Assembly (NCBI RefSeq): GCF_002135375.1
Contig: NZ_NEGH01000007.1
Location: forward strand, 130,792-194,791
DNA: 64,000 nucleotides
Source: Acinetobacter sp. ANC 4558
GTDB lineage: Bacteria; Pseudomonadota; Gammaproteobacteria; Pseudomonadales; Moraxellaceae
Reading direction: 5' to 3'
Shown: positions 39,854 to 47,969 of the stretch, piece by piece
Layout of the letters: the number at the start of each line of letters is the position of its first letter
How positions within the stretch are numbered: the first letter of the stretch is position 1
Notes under the pieces: model-generated
The model's input: only the letters and a program-made list of their open reading frames with translations
Databases searched by the model: none
Told to the model about the DNA's origin: nothing
Translations under genes and position numbers: made by a program

Positions 39854-40000
39854 CTATAAATCAGCCAAACGCTCGAATGCTTTTTTATGGCGGATTAAAA
39901 GCAACTTAGTTTCATACTCAACAATTTTCTCCCCTTCTTTTCCAGTCAAATCAAGCTCTTTAGTAGGCTTAATTTAAAGCATTTCAGCTACTGAAAGAAA
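39854..40000 (-). pseudogene. degenerate gene remnant at the island's right edge
   Basis: The minus strand reads as a protein C-terminus ending at TAG 39856-39854, containing KPTKELDLTGKEGEKIV and LLIRHKKAFERLADL. Upstream it continues as LSVAEML and then hits an in-frame TAA (39973-39971). This looks like a gene broken by a stop codon and cut off at its 5' end. The family is not certain; a phage-type small protein is possible. Confidence 0.45.
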
Positions 40001-40005
40001 AAGGC

Positions 40006-40167
40006 ATGTTTTCGCAATTAATTTGGGGAAGTGATTGGCCACATACACAACATGAACATGATATTTCATATGAAAAAACACTTCATAGTTTTCAACAAAT
40101 CGTCACAGACCCTGAAGAACAATTAATGATTTTAGGAAAAAATGCACGTAAGCTTTTCCAATTCTAA
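40006..40167 (+). pseudogene. 3' end of an amidohydrolase-family gene
   Basis: The last 53 codons of a TIM-barrel metal-dependent hydrolase (amidohydrolase 2 family, PF04909 type). The signature WGSDWPHTQ is followed by the typical tail, ending ILGKNARKLFQF. No upstream part of the gene is present, so it is a 5' deletion remnant. The ATG at 40006 is fortuitous. It marks where the resident chromosome resumes to the right of the island. Confidence 0.7.
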
Positions 40168-40244
40168 TTTTAAATATATTGATCAAATCATAAGAAGTCA
40201 TTTCTTATGATTTGATGCTTATTCAAATCATTTTTCACATGACA

Positions 40245-40559
40245 CTATGAAGCTATTTTCATTAACACAAGACCTGAAATAATCAGCACTGCAGCAAGCA
40301 TTCTCAACGCACTGGCAGGTTCACCTAAGATTAATATTCCAATCACAAAAGAACCTATTGCACCAATACCTGTCCAAACAACATAAGCTGTCCCTAAAGG
40401 TAAGGACTTCATTGCATATGCCAACAAGCCAAAGCTGAGCAACATAAAAATAATGGTAATAACACTTGGGGTTAATTTGGTAAAACCATCTGAAAGCTTC
40501 ATTGTATAAGCCCAAACAATTTCAAAAAGACCTGCAAATAATAATACAACCCACGCCAT
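40245..40559 (-). CDS. gdx: guanidinium exporter Gdx (SugE-type SMR protein)
   Basis: Small multidrug resistance protein of 104 residues with four membrane helices. The conserved Glu13 (LFEIVW) is the proton/substrate site. Gdx-type features TAYVVWTGIGA and GILILGEP are present, so this belongs to the guanidinium exporter subtype rather than the EmrE/Qac subtype. The start is ATG 40559 (MAWVVLLFAG) with AGGAG seven bases upstream; a TTG at 40577 would give six extra residues. The riboswitch just ahead confirms a guanidine role. Confidence 0.93.
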   Translation of the reverse strand: MAWVVLLFAGLFEIVWAYTMKLSDGFTKLTPSVITIIFMLLSFGLLAYAMKSLPLGTAYVVWTGIGAIGSFVIGILILGEPASALRMLAAVLIISGLVLMKIAS

Positions 40560-40583
40560 GAGATCGCTCCTGTTCAATAAGAA

Positions 40584-40645
40584 TCAGGCCGTCCTGACGA
40601 AATTTTCATTTTACCTGAGGAAGGCAAAAAGGATGGTCGTCCATC
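40584..40645 (-). ncRNA. guanidine-II (mini-ykkC) riboswitch controlling gdx
   Basis: On the minus strand there are two small hairpins with ACGR loops. P1 is GATGG-ACGA-CCATC (40645-40632) and P2 is TCAGG-ACGG-CCTGA (40597-40584), 34 nt apart. The gdx Shine-Dalgarno (40571-40567) lies just after P2. This is exactly the two-hairpin architecture of the guanidine-II class, which turns on translation of guanidinium exporters by freeing the ribosome site. Confidence 0.93.
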
Positions 40646-40711
40646 TTTATTCGATATTTAGTCTAGCACAAGTGGGAAAATCATTGCTATATGATGATTC
40701 TTTTTTCCAAT

Positions 40712-40747
40712 AAATATGCTATTTATTAACATCTAAATAGCATATTT
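40712..40747 (-). terminator. hairpin terminator of the copper operon
   Basis: AAATATGCTATTTA (40712-40725) pairs with TAAATAGCATATTT (40734-40747): a perfect 14-bp stem with 8-nt loop. On the minus strand it follows copB. Confidence 0.7.
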
Positions 40748-40785
40748 ATATTAAAAATCACATAAAAACTAATTTAAAGTCGTGC

Positions 40786-41607
40786 CTAAAACAAAAACTG
40801 AACACCAGCACCATAAATCCAACCATGGGATGATGACTCACTTTCTTGCCAAGCTGTTTGCTTATCACCATGTTCATATTTATAGCCCACTTCAATAAAA
40901 GGCATCACTTGCTTCGTAATCTCATAGCGGGTTTTTGCCCCCACACTCATTTCGTGTAAACCTGATTTTTTAGCATATTTGGAATCATCATTAAAAATAA
41001 TTTCTGTATGCAAATAAGGTTGAAAAATGAGCTTTTGAGTCAGCAAAAAATCACGATCTGTTTCAATACTCATTAAATATTGCTTATCTTTACCCGCATA
41101 TAGATAAATATCTGTATCAAAGAAATAAGGTGCCAAACCATTTAAACCAACTGAAAAATAAGTTTGGTTCTTATCTACTTCACGCTCTGGATAATAGCGA
41201 TGACGTATTCCAGTTTGTAAATCCCAAAATTCTTTAAATGCACGGCTATACATTAATTTTGTATCAAACTCTGTCTTTTCTGATTCCTTCTTATCTGTAT
41301 TTAATTGTAAAAATAACTTATTTTCATCAGTTCCTAGCCAAACTTCTAACTGATTTTGAAATTTCCCGTCCCCATCATCCTTAACCCATTTCGTTTCAAC
41401 TTCAGTTGATAAATGGATTTGTCCTCCATGCTCAGATGCGTGATCGTCATGAACTGATGGAGGATCGTAAGGGACCGAATTTTTAAATGCATTGTCATTA
41501 CTATGCGTACGATGATTATTTTCATTCGCTTGCGTGTATGTTGCTACACCGCTTAAAAGTAATGATGCAGATAAAAAACGAACACTCATGATATTAGTGA
41601 TGTTCAT
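40786..41607 (-). CDS. copB: outer-membrane copper resistance protein CopB
   Basis: CopB-family beta-barrel protein of 273 residues from ATG 41607 (MNITNIMSVR), which has a strong AAGGAGG ribosome site. A longer in-frame start inside copA (41679) is unlikely. A signal peptide ends near ATYTQA. A His/Asp/Asn-rich stretch follows, with DDHASEHGGQIHLSTEVE, then alternating beta strands ending in the aromatic FLF of an outer-membrane protein. It starts inside the end of copA (14-bp overlap). It should help bind or seal off copper at the outer membrane. Confidence 0.9.
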   Translation of the reverse strand: MNITNIMSVRFLSASLLLSGVATYTQANENNHRTHSNDNAFKNSVPYDPPSVHDDHASEHGGQIHLSTEVETKWVKDDGDGKFQNQLEVWLGTDENKLFLQLNTDKKESEKTEFDTKLMYSRAFKEFWDLQTGIRHRYYPEREVDKNQTYFSVGLNGLAPYFFDTDIYLYAGKDKQYLMSIETDRDFLLTQKLIFQPYLHTEIIFNDDSKYAKKSGLHEMSVGAKTRYEITKQVMPFIEVGYKYEHGDKQTAWQESESSSHGWIYGAGVQFLF

Positions 41608-43384
41608 GTTGACCTCCTTGAGTTCTTTCTTGAGGTTGAAGTGGTGGTGTTGCTGTTGTTTTCTCAACATTAGCAACAACCAGTTTATTCATCATGCCAG
41701 CGCTCATGTGATATAACAGATGACAATGAATTGCCCACTCTCCAAGTTCATCTGCTGTTAATAAGGCTGTCACTGTTTTCCCTGGGGGAACAATAATCGT
41801 ATGTTTATTTGGCATATCCGCTATATTTTGACCATTTTCTAATTGCATAAACATGCCATGAAGATGCATTGGGTGAGCCATCATACTGTCATTAATAAAC
41901 GTTAAACGAATACGTTCGCCATACTGAACTTGCAATGTGTCAGCTTCATTAAATTTTTTACCATTTATAGTCCAAATATAACGCTCCATAGAACCCCCTA
42001 AACGAATGACCATTTCACGCTCAGGGGTTCGAACATCTTTTTGTTGATAAAGTGATTTTAAATCTGAATATTGCAATGCTTTTAAGCCTACGGGTGTTGA
42101 AGCATTTGCCCACCCATCCACTTGTGCTGTTTGGAGTGTATTAGACATGACATCTTTATTCGCCTCATGGGTAGGCATATCCATTTGCTTATGCTTCATT
42201 TGACCATGACCCATTTGTTCATGTGTCATTTGACTACGATCCATTTGCTCTTGGCTATGATCCATTTGATCGTGCGTCATTTGACTATGATCCATATCAG
42301 ACATATTGCCATGCCCCATATCATCCATCGTTAATAATGCACGTGGTCTTGCTTGAGGCACTGAAAAATGCTGAGTCGCTTTTTGCTCATTTTGCAATGT
42401 TGCTAATGCAAATCCACTACGATCAATTGATTCTGCTTGAATTTGATAGGCATCCAATTGTGGCTCAACAATCACATCATAGGTTTCTGCTGTACCAATT
42501 CTAAATTCATCTACAGAAACAGGTTTTACAGGTTGTCCATCAGCACTCACAACCGTCATTTTTAAATTTGGAATTCTGATATCAAAAAAAGACATTGCAG
42601 ATGCATTAATGAAGCGTAAACGAACTTTTTCTCCATGTTTAAAGCTTCCCATCCAATTCTGTTCGGGTGTTTTTCCATTTACCAAAAATGTATAGCCTGT
42701 TACATCAGATAAATCAGTTCTTAACATTCGCATTTGGTTCCACATGGAACGTTCTTTCCATGTATTTTTGAACCCATTTTGTTTAATCTGTTTAAGTACA
42801 TCAAAAACTGTTTCTCGTTGATTTTGATAGTATTCAGCAGATTTTTTCAAATTTGAGAAGATTTGGGCACTTCCAGATTCATGAAAATCTGACAACATAA
42901 CAATGTAGTCTCGATCTGTAATTTCATGTTCGACCAGTGGTTTCTTATTCTTCGGATAGATAATTAATGAGCCATATAAACCATCTTGTTCTTGTCCTTT
43001 TGAGTGTGCATGGTACCAATATGTTCCGTTTTGTCTCACTTTGAATCGATAAACAAACTCTTCATTGGGCTTAATTCCTTTAAATTGATTAAACCCTGGC
43101 ACACCATCCATAAGCCCTGGCAAGAGCAATCCATGCCAATGAATTGAAGTATCTTGATTTTTTAAATGATTCTGCACATGAATAACAGCTTCATCACCTT
43201 CTTCAAATTCTAATATTGGTGCAGGAAACTGACCATTTACAGTAATTTTCTTAACTGGCTTTCCTGTTACATTGACAATTTTTTCATCAATATTGAGATG
43301 ATATTCTCGTACTGCTGACCAAGAAAACATGGAAACACATAAAGTAATCATCAACAATACAAGTTGATTTTTTTGAATAGACAT
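41594..43384 (-). CDS. copA: periplasmic multicopper oxidase CopA
   Basis: Copper-resistance multicopper oxidase that oxidises Cu(I) in the periplasm. It has 596 residues. A signal peptide runs to about residue 23. Copper ligands are present: HWHG (82-85), WYHAH (His125, His127), AHPMHLHG (504-509 region) and HCHLLYHMSAGM (553-564, with the type 1 Cys554 and Met564). A Met/His-rich insert lies at about 353-406 (repeats of MDHSQM and MGHG), probably extra copper binding. It follows the Cys/His-rich gene by 42 bp and overlaps copB. Confidence 0.95.
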   Translation of the reverse strand: MSIQKNQLVLLMITLCVSMFSWSAVREYHLNIDEKIVNVTGKPVKKITVNGQFPAPILEFEEGDEAVIHVQNHLKNQDTSIHWHGLLLPGLMDGVPGFNQFKGIKPNEEFVYRFKVRQNGTYWYHAHSKGQEQDGLYGSLIIYPKNKKPLVEHEITDRDYIVMLSDFHESGSAQIFSNLKKSAEYYQNQRETVFDVLKQIKQNGFKNTWKERSMWNQMRMLRTDLSDVTGYTFLVNGKTPEQNWMGSFKHGEKVRLRFINASAMSFFDIRIPNLKMTVVSADGQPVKPVSVDEFRIGTAETYDVIVEPQLDAYQIQAESIDRSGFALATLQNEQKATQHFSVPQARPRALLTMDDMGHGNMSDMDHSQMTHDQMDHSQEQMDRSQMTHEQMGHGQMKHKQMDMPTHEANKDVMSNTLQTAQVDGWANASTPVGLKALQYSDLKSLYQQKDVRTPEREMVIRLGGSMERYIWTINGKKFNEADTLQVQYGERIRLTFINDSMMAHPMHLHGMFMQLENGQNIADMPNKHTIIVPPGKTVTALLTADELGEWAIHCHLLYHMSAGMMNKLVVANVEKTTATPPLQPQERTQGGQHEHH

Positions 43385-43426
43385 GACTTATCCTTTTGAA
43401 TTTAATATAAAAATAAAAACGAAGGA

Positions 43427-43855
43427 TTAAGCTTGTGGAGGGCGAAGTAAATCTTGTAAATAGCCTTTAGAAGAATTCATCAAATAATAAAAATTTAAAA
43501 TGGCATCAAATGGGCTAGCGGTCAGTTGAACTAATGCTGAAGTTGCATGAATATCGAGCGAGGTAAATGTGCTTTGACAATGAACAGTCGAACAGCTGTC
43601 ACAACTGGTATGTATTGAGCCATGCTCTAATGTCATTTTACAGTGTTCAATTTGAGTATCATGACACATACTTTGCACATGAGATTTCACATTTTGAGGG
43701 TGTTGCTGAGTATGTTGCATACTCATATGCGTCATTTCATGTTGACCTAAATTGCTATGTATACTTTTTACAGATGCAAATGCAATACTACTCCACCCCA
43801 CTATAAATAGCATGAGGAAAACAAACCAAGTCTGTTTATGAAGAATAGTCCGCAC
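43427..43855 (-). CDS. secreted Cys/His/Met-rich protein of the copper operon
   Basis: A 142-residue protein with a signal peptide or N-terminal membrane segment (about residues 9-28, ending near IAFA). It then has a His/Met/Gln-rich stretch (HEMTHMSMQHTQQH) and clustered cysteines (SMCHDTQIEHC, SCDSCSTVHC). It ends in LLRPPQA, a tail seen in DUF2946-like proteins of copper loci. It is the first gene of the cop operon, 42 bp before copA. A copper-binding or sensing role is likely but inferred from residues and context. Confidence 0.7.
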   Translation of the reverse strand: MRTILHKQTWFVFLMLFIVGWSSIAFASVKSIHSNLGQHEMTHMSMQHTQQHPQNVKSHVQSMCHDTQIEHCKMTLEHGSIHTSCDSCSTVHCQSTFTSLDIHATSALVQLTASPFDAILNFYYLMNSSKGYLQDLLRPPQA

Positions 43856-44225
43856 TTTTCACCTTGTGTTGCTGCGCAAATCAAGTCGCGCCAAGAATAA
43901 CGTAATTATAAATAATGCACAATTTTTTTAATTTAATTTAACATCTTTTAAACAGATTATTAAATCCAACTAAAACAATAAAGCTATTTATTAAGCAGAC
44001 GAAATTTACATCAACGATTAGTGCTTGCTCAATAAAATAAAGCCTTTTATCAGAATAAAAAAGAATCACATGGACTCTTTTTATACATATTAAGTCTAAA
44101 TATTAAACCATTGATATACCAATGTTTACAAACTAAACAAGATATCCATACTGTTATCAACATAGATATCCATAACATTACCCACAAAGTTATCCACAGG
44201 TCATTGGTTTTTTAGAGCTAAATAC
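43856..44225. other. intergenic region between rpe and the copper operon, with DnaA-like sites
   Basis: 370 bp without a gene. The copper operon promoter (leftward) must lie here, near 43860-43960. No clear CopR/CueR box was found. The right end, 44140-44198, has repeated AGATATCCATA-type words and three DnaA-box-like 9-mers. Confidence 0.5.
44154..44198 (+). promoter_or_regulatory. cluster of three DnaA-box-like sites
   Basis: TTATCAACA (44154-44162), TTACCCACA (44178-44186) and a perfect TTATCCACA (44190-44198) run in the same direction within 45 bp. The first two have one mismatch from the consensus. This could be a DnaA-titration site or chance in AT-rich DNA. Confidence 0.35.
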
Positions 44226-44912
44226 TTAAACTGAAATATGGCCTACTTTTGCCAATTCATCGCGCATGTTGTTAATTACAGTTTTATAATCTGATTGTCC
44301 AAAAATTGCTGAACCTGCAACAAACATGTCTGCTCCTGCTTCAGCAATTTCACGAATATTTGCAGCAGATACACCACCATCGACCTCTAAACGAATATCT
44401 CGTCCAGATGCATCAATAATTTTCCGAGCTTCACGCAACTTTTCTAATGTCATGGGAATAAATTTTTGCCCACCAAAACCAGGGTTTACACTCATCAATA
44501 AAATTTGGTCTACTTTATCTAAAACATAATCTAAATAATGCAACGGCGTTGCTGGATTAAAAACCAAACCTGCTTTTGCACCACCCGACTTAATTAATTG
44601 CAATGAACGATCAATATGGTCTGAAGCTTCTGGATGAAATGTAATAATATCTGCGCCAGCTTCCAAGAAATCACCAATAAGTCGATCTACAGGTGAAACC
44701 ATTAAATGAACATCAATTGGAGCTTTAATTCCATAGTTTTTTAAAGCCTTACACACTCCCGCACCAAAAGTAAGATTGGGTACATAATGGTTATCCATGA
44801 CATCAAAATGTACAACATCTGCACCAGCTTCTAGTACATTGTCAACTTCCTCACCTAGACGCGCGAAATCTGCAGATAAAATAGAAGGAGCAATCAAAAA
44901 TGGCTTGGACAT
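44226..44912 (-). CDS. rpe: ribulose-phosphate 3-epimerase
   Basis: Cytoplasmic TIM-barrel enzyme of the pentose phosphate pathway that interconverts ribulose 5-phosphate and xylulose 5-phosphate. It has 228 residues, the standard length. Signature segments are [18 protein letters not shown] (catalytic Asp and metal ligands), [12 protein letters not shown] and LEVDGGVS, with the phosphate-binding GSAIFG near the end. It stands alone, divergent from the DUF2218 gene. Confidence 0.97.
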   Translation of the reverse strand: MSKPFLIAPSILSADFARLGEEVDNVLEAGADVVHFDVMDNHYVPNLTFGAGVCKALKNYGIKAPIDVHLMVSPVDRLIGDFLEAGADIITFHPEASDHIDRSLQLIKSGGAKAGLVFNPATPLHYLDYVLDKVDQILLMSVNPGFGGQKFIPMTLEKLREARKIIDASGRDIRLEVDGGVSAANIREIAEAGADMFVAGSAIFGQSDYKTVINNMRDELAKVGHISV

Positions 44913-45083
44913 ATAGAACCTGGCTATGCTTTACAATTGAGAGTACGTTATTATAGCAGACTCACTGTTCTGCTCGTTATTAGATTATTCAACGAACATC
45001 ACAATCTATTTCAAAGGCTAGTATAATTCTTTTTTTTTCTGTTAAATTAATGAGCTATATTAGGCTTTTAGGATTACAAATAG

Positions 45084-45368
45084 ATGAATAGCTCAGCGCA
45101 AATTGCCACACAACAGGCTTCTCGTATTGCAAAAAGGTTGCTTAATCATTGGAAGCATAAGTTTGAAGTTAAAGAGAATGATCAATTCTTACAAATTTTT
45201 TTCCCAGAGGCACTGATTACCCTCACGCCTGCCACAGAATATCTACAGGTCAATATTGAAGTGCAATCTGAAGATTTGAATTTAGAACGTGTACAACAAG
45301 TCGTTCTTGATCACCTTATCCGTATGGGACAAGAAGAACTGACAGCATCATGGCAAACGACATCATAA
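45084..45368 (+). CDS. DUF2218 domain protein
   Basis: A 94-residue cytoplasmic protein that matches the DUF2218 pattern: an N-terminal helix (RIAKRLLNHWKHKFEV), a beta strand, and a C-terminal helix with LDHLIRMGQEELTASW. The molecular function of the family is unknown. A hairpin (AAAAAGGAG/CTCCTTTTT) directly follows its stop and ends both this gene and the convergent M48 gene. Confidence 0.8.
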   Translation: MNSSAQIATQQASRIAKRLLNHWKHKFEVKENDQFLQIFFPEALITLTPATEYLQVNIEVQSEDLNLERVQQVVLDHLIRMGQEELTASWQTTS

Positions 45369-45391
45369 AAAGGAGGTTCTACTCCTTTTTT
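45367..45391. terminator. hairpin terminator shared by two convergent genes
   Basis: AAAAAGGAG, loop GTTCTA, CTCCTTTTTT. It overlaps the stop of the M48 peptidase gene. Confidence 0.7.
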
Positions 45392-46416
45392 GACGCTATT
45401 TTTTCAAATTTCTTGACAGCTTCTATGCGTTCTTTGGTCGCAGGATGACTCTGAAATAACTGAACAACTTTATTATTTTCATCCGTCTTTTCCTCTGCCT
45501 CATCCGATAATCGTTCAAGAAAATTTGCAAAATGTAGCGTTGAAATTTTATGCTTAGACATATTTTGCATGGCAAATAAATCAGCTTCAGATTCAAAATC
45601 TCTTGAATATTTTGCGCCTATTGCAGTGGCTGGTAGCGACGTTAATAAATCTGAACTATCTCCTGTAATTGCCATCCAAATGATACTAAAGCCTAAACCA
45701 GATAATGTTTGTTGCAAACTATGGCGTAAAACTAAATGACCTTGTTCATGTGCCAAAACTCCTATAATTTCACGGTCATCTTTCGCCAAAGCAACCAACT
45801 CATCGGTTAAAATAATCGTATTATTCGGAATCGCTAGCGCATTAGCACCTAAACCGCCCCCCTGTCGAAACACAACTTTTGCTGGCTGTTCGTTGCTAAA
45901 TAAAGACTGATATTCTTGAACAATCTCTTTCTGCCTAGCTTTAGAAAGTTGGCTTTCATCAGTTAATTGATAAATATAACGCTCGGTCTCATCTCCCAAC
46001 TGTTTTAATGTTGTTTCAGGCAAATGAAACGCAAAATAGTGTGCTGCCGATGGAATTCCCCATTTTACAGTCATAAAAATTAACGATAAGACAAAGATGA
46101 TTCCAAATAAAATTAGACTGGGTGTTCGCTCAAGTTTCCATAACAAATGATGGGTCTGTTTTTGATTTAAATTAAACCATTCTGGTAATTGACCTTGAAA
46201 TTCTAAACGAGCATCATCTTTTAATTCTATGACTGGATTCAATTTTCCTACAGCACCAATAAGTAGCATTTCCGAGTAAAGATAAATTCGTCTTTGTACG
46301 AAGGGTGCGTCACCATAACAGACAGATATTGACGTATCATCAAGCGCTTGTATGATCGCTTGATAAGGTTTAGAAATTTTCCCATCATAAAATATAACTT
46401 GAAGTTTATGATTCAT
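45379..46416 (-). CDS. M48 family membrane metallopeptidase
   Basis: Zinc metallopeptidase of 345 residues. The HExxH site is His223-Glu224-xx-His227 (LAHEQGHLVL), and a third ligand Glu lies in FESEADLFA about 50 residues later. One membrane helix lies near residues 100-120. The N-terminal 90 residues form a small beta domain. It follows the DUF898 gene by 16 bp on the same strand, so the two are an operon. A role in envelope protein quality control is inferred from the family. Confidence 0.9.
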   Translation of the reverse strand: MNHKLQVIFYDGKISKPYQAIIQALDDTSISVCYGDAPFVQRRIYLYSEMLLIGAVGKLNPVIELKDDARLEFQGQLPEWFNLNQKQTHHLLWKLERTPSLILFGIIFVLSLIFMTVKWGIPSAAHYFAFHLPETTLKQLGDETERYIYQLTDESQLSKARQKEIVQEYQSLFSNEQPAKVVFRQGGGLGANALAIPNNTIILTDELVALAKDDREIIGVLAHEQGHLVLRHSLQQTLSGLGFSIIWMAITGDSSDLLTSLPATAIGAKYSRDFESEADLFAMQNMSKHKISTLHFANFLERLSDEAEEKTDENNKVVQLFQSHPATKERIEAVKKFEKIASKKE

Positions 46417-46432
46417 CTTTTAATCCTTCACT

Positions 46433-47515
46433 TTAAAGTGAAATATCAAAATCAAATACATCTGCAATCTCTTCAGCAACCCCAATCGGATTATTTTGCA
46501 AGCGATTGAACATCGTATCCGGATCATTATTTAACTGTAATGACAACGACTCAACTTGATACTTATACAGCCGAATTTCAGCCCATGGCGTCATTAGCCC
46601 AATGCTCATGATTTTAACAATCCAATTACTAAAAATAATCCATGTATAGCGCCATTCACGACATGATGTTTGAAAGCAGCTTTCACTCAATGTTATATTT
46701 TTCCATGTTGCAATAAATATGCGAGCAAACATCCATGGCCAAATAATAAATAGACTTGTAACGTAAAAAACAAATGCAATAATCATCACATTTTCTATTC
46801 CTAGGCGTGGAATAAAGTCACTCATTAAAAATGAGATCAGACCTAAACAACTCAGTAAACCCAAAAATGCTAAAAAAGGTACATAAACTGCGCCCATATA
46901 AACAGGCCAATCTGCACGAAGATTAAATTTAAGCTGACCAATATATAAATGATTAAAATAGTAACGTTTAAATAGCCAAATCAGTACAGGAAAAAACAAA
47001 CCTAAAGTACAAATGGTAATTAAAAGTCCTTTAAAAAACTCAAGATATGCACGCTTAGTCGTCCCTGAAAAATAAAAACGGCTATTTCCAAATTTACTAT
47101 TTCTTCCTCTAAATCTCAACGTTGCGCAGACCAACCAAGGAATGACCGCATAAATAAATAAACCACCCAATACGGCTATTGTTACTGAATATTTAGATAA
47201 AATCGCGATACCAATGTAAATTCCAATGGCAATTAATCGACCAATGAGTATTCGACTTGGAATTCCCGTAAAGTCAAATCGTCGCTCAATCAGTTCAGTA
47301 TTACCATAAAAATAACGCAATCTACGAACTTTTGCCCAAGGTGCATAAAAACCAATGGTAATAATCGTCAATAAAATATTGACAATCCAAATACCAAAAT
47401 ATTCTGAAGCCGTCCCATGAAATTGAAATTTCTGCACCGGGTCTATTTGCATATTTTCATTTTGTGACGGTAATGGTGTGAAGCCAAATGGGCTTTCTAA
47501 ATTTATATTTTGCAT
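46433..47515 (-). CDS. DUF898 (YjgN-like) integral membrane protein
   Basis: A 360-residue protein with at least eight hydrophobic segments. Repeated motifs such as ITIGFYAPWAKVRRLRYFYGNT and GLMTPWAEIRLYKY mark the DUF898 family. No enzyme motif is seen. It precedes the M48 peptidase gene by 16 bp, an arrangement suggesting that the two act together in the inner membrane. Confidence 0.88.
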   Translation of the reverse strand: MQNINLESPFGFTPLPSQNENMQIDPVQKFQFHGTASEYFGIWIVNILLTIITIGFYAPWAKVRRLRYFYGNTELIERRFDFTGIPSRILIGRLIAIGIYIGIAILSKYSVTIAVLGGLFIYAVIPWLVCATLRFRGRNSKFGNSRFYFSGTTKRAYLEFFKGLLITICTLGLFFPVLIWLFKRYYFNHLYIGQLKFNLRADWPVYMGAVYVPFLAFLGLLSCLGLISFLMSDFIPRLGIENVMIIAFVFYVTSLFIIWPWMFARIFIATWKNITLSESCFQTSCREWRYTWIIFSNWIVKIMSIGLMTPWAEIRLYKYQVESLSLQLNNDPDTMFNRLQNNPIGVAEEIADVFDFDISL

Positions 47516-47552
47516 TATTCACCTAATATTATTTTTCTAGATTTTAAAAGCA

Positions 47553-47581
47553 GCACTATAAAGAATGACGTTTATAGTGCT
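47553..47581 (-). terminator. hairpin between the zinc-ribbon and DUF898 genes
   Basis: GCACTATAAA (47553-47562) pairs with TTTATAGTGC (47571-47580), loop 8 nt, followed on the minus strand by GCTTTTAAAA. It may end the zinc-ribbon transcript. Confidence 0.5.
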
Positions 47582-47690
47582 TGAAAGTATAATATGACTC
47601 AATAAGAACATAAGCCCTTGCCTAGATTATTAAATATCCTTGATTGCAATTTTTATATTCACTTTCATCAAAAATTATCCATGCAAATCA

Positions 47691-47894
47691 TTATTCAACA
47701 TTGGAGCTTGGATCTATGCTGACATCTGGTTCTGAGTCTGTAAACGCCCAAAGCATTCCAGCAGCCAACAATAGAATAATAAAAAACCACGCCATAATTT
47801 TTTGAAATATTGGTGTTTTTTCACCACAATTGGGGCAATTTGTATGAGTATGACTAAATTCAGAATGACACTTTCGACATTTTTTTGTAGCCAT
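47691..47894 (-). CDS. small zinc-ribbon membrane protein
   Basis: A 67-residue protein from ATG 47894 (MATKKCRKCH), which has AAGGA seven bases upstream; an in-frame ATG at 47918 is less likely. The N-terminus is a zinc ribbon with two CxxC pairs (KCRKCHS and NCPNCGE). One membrane helix follows at about residues 37-53 (MAWFFIILLLAAGMLWAF), then an acidic tail. The function is unknown. Confidence 0.75.
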   Translation of the reverse strand: MATKKCRKCHSEFSHTHTNCPNCGEKTPIFQKIMAWFFIILLLAAGMLWAFTDSEPDVSIDPSSNVE

Positions 47895-47969
47895 TACTTT
47901 TTCCTTCTCAACAGACATAAAATTTAAATTTTACATTAAATAAATTAATAGAAATTGGTACACAATATT

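Noticed and set aside
30413..40167. Direct repeats, integrase or insertion sequence flanking the qat island
   Set aside because: I looked at both flanks by eye and found neither matching repeats nor transposase or integrase genes. The means of insertion remains unknown.
40245..40559. gdx as a quaternary-ammonium (Qac/EmrE-type) efflux gene
   Set aside because: The Gdx-type motifs and the guanidine-II riboswitch point to guanidinium export.
42122..42504. Open frames opposite the Met/His-rich part of copA
   Set aside because: They arise from the biased codon content of the repeat on the coding strand.
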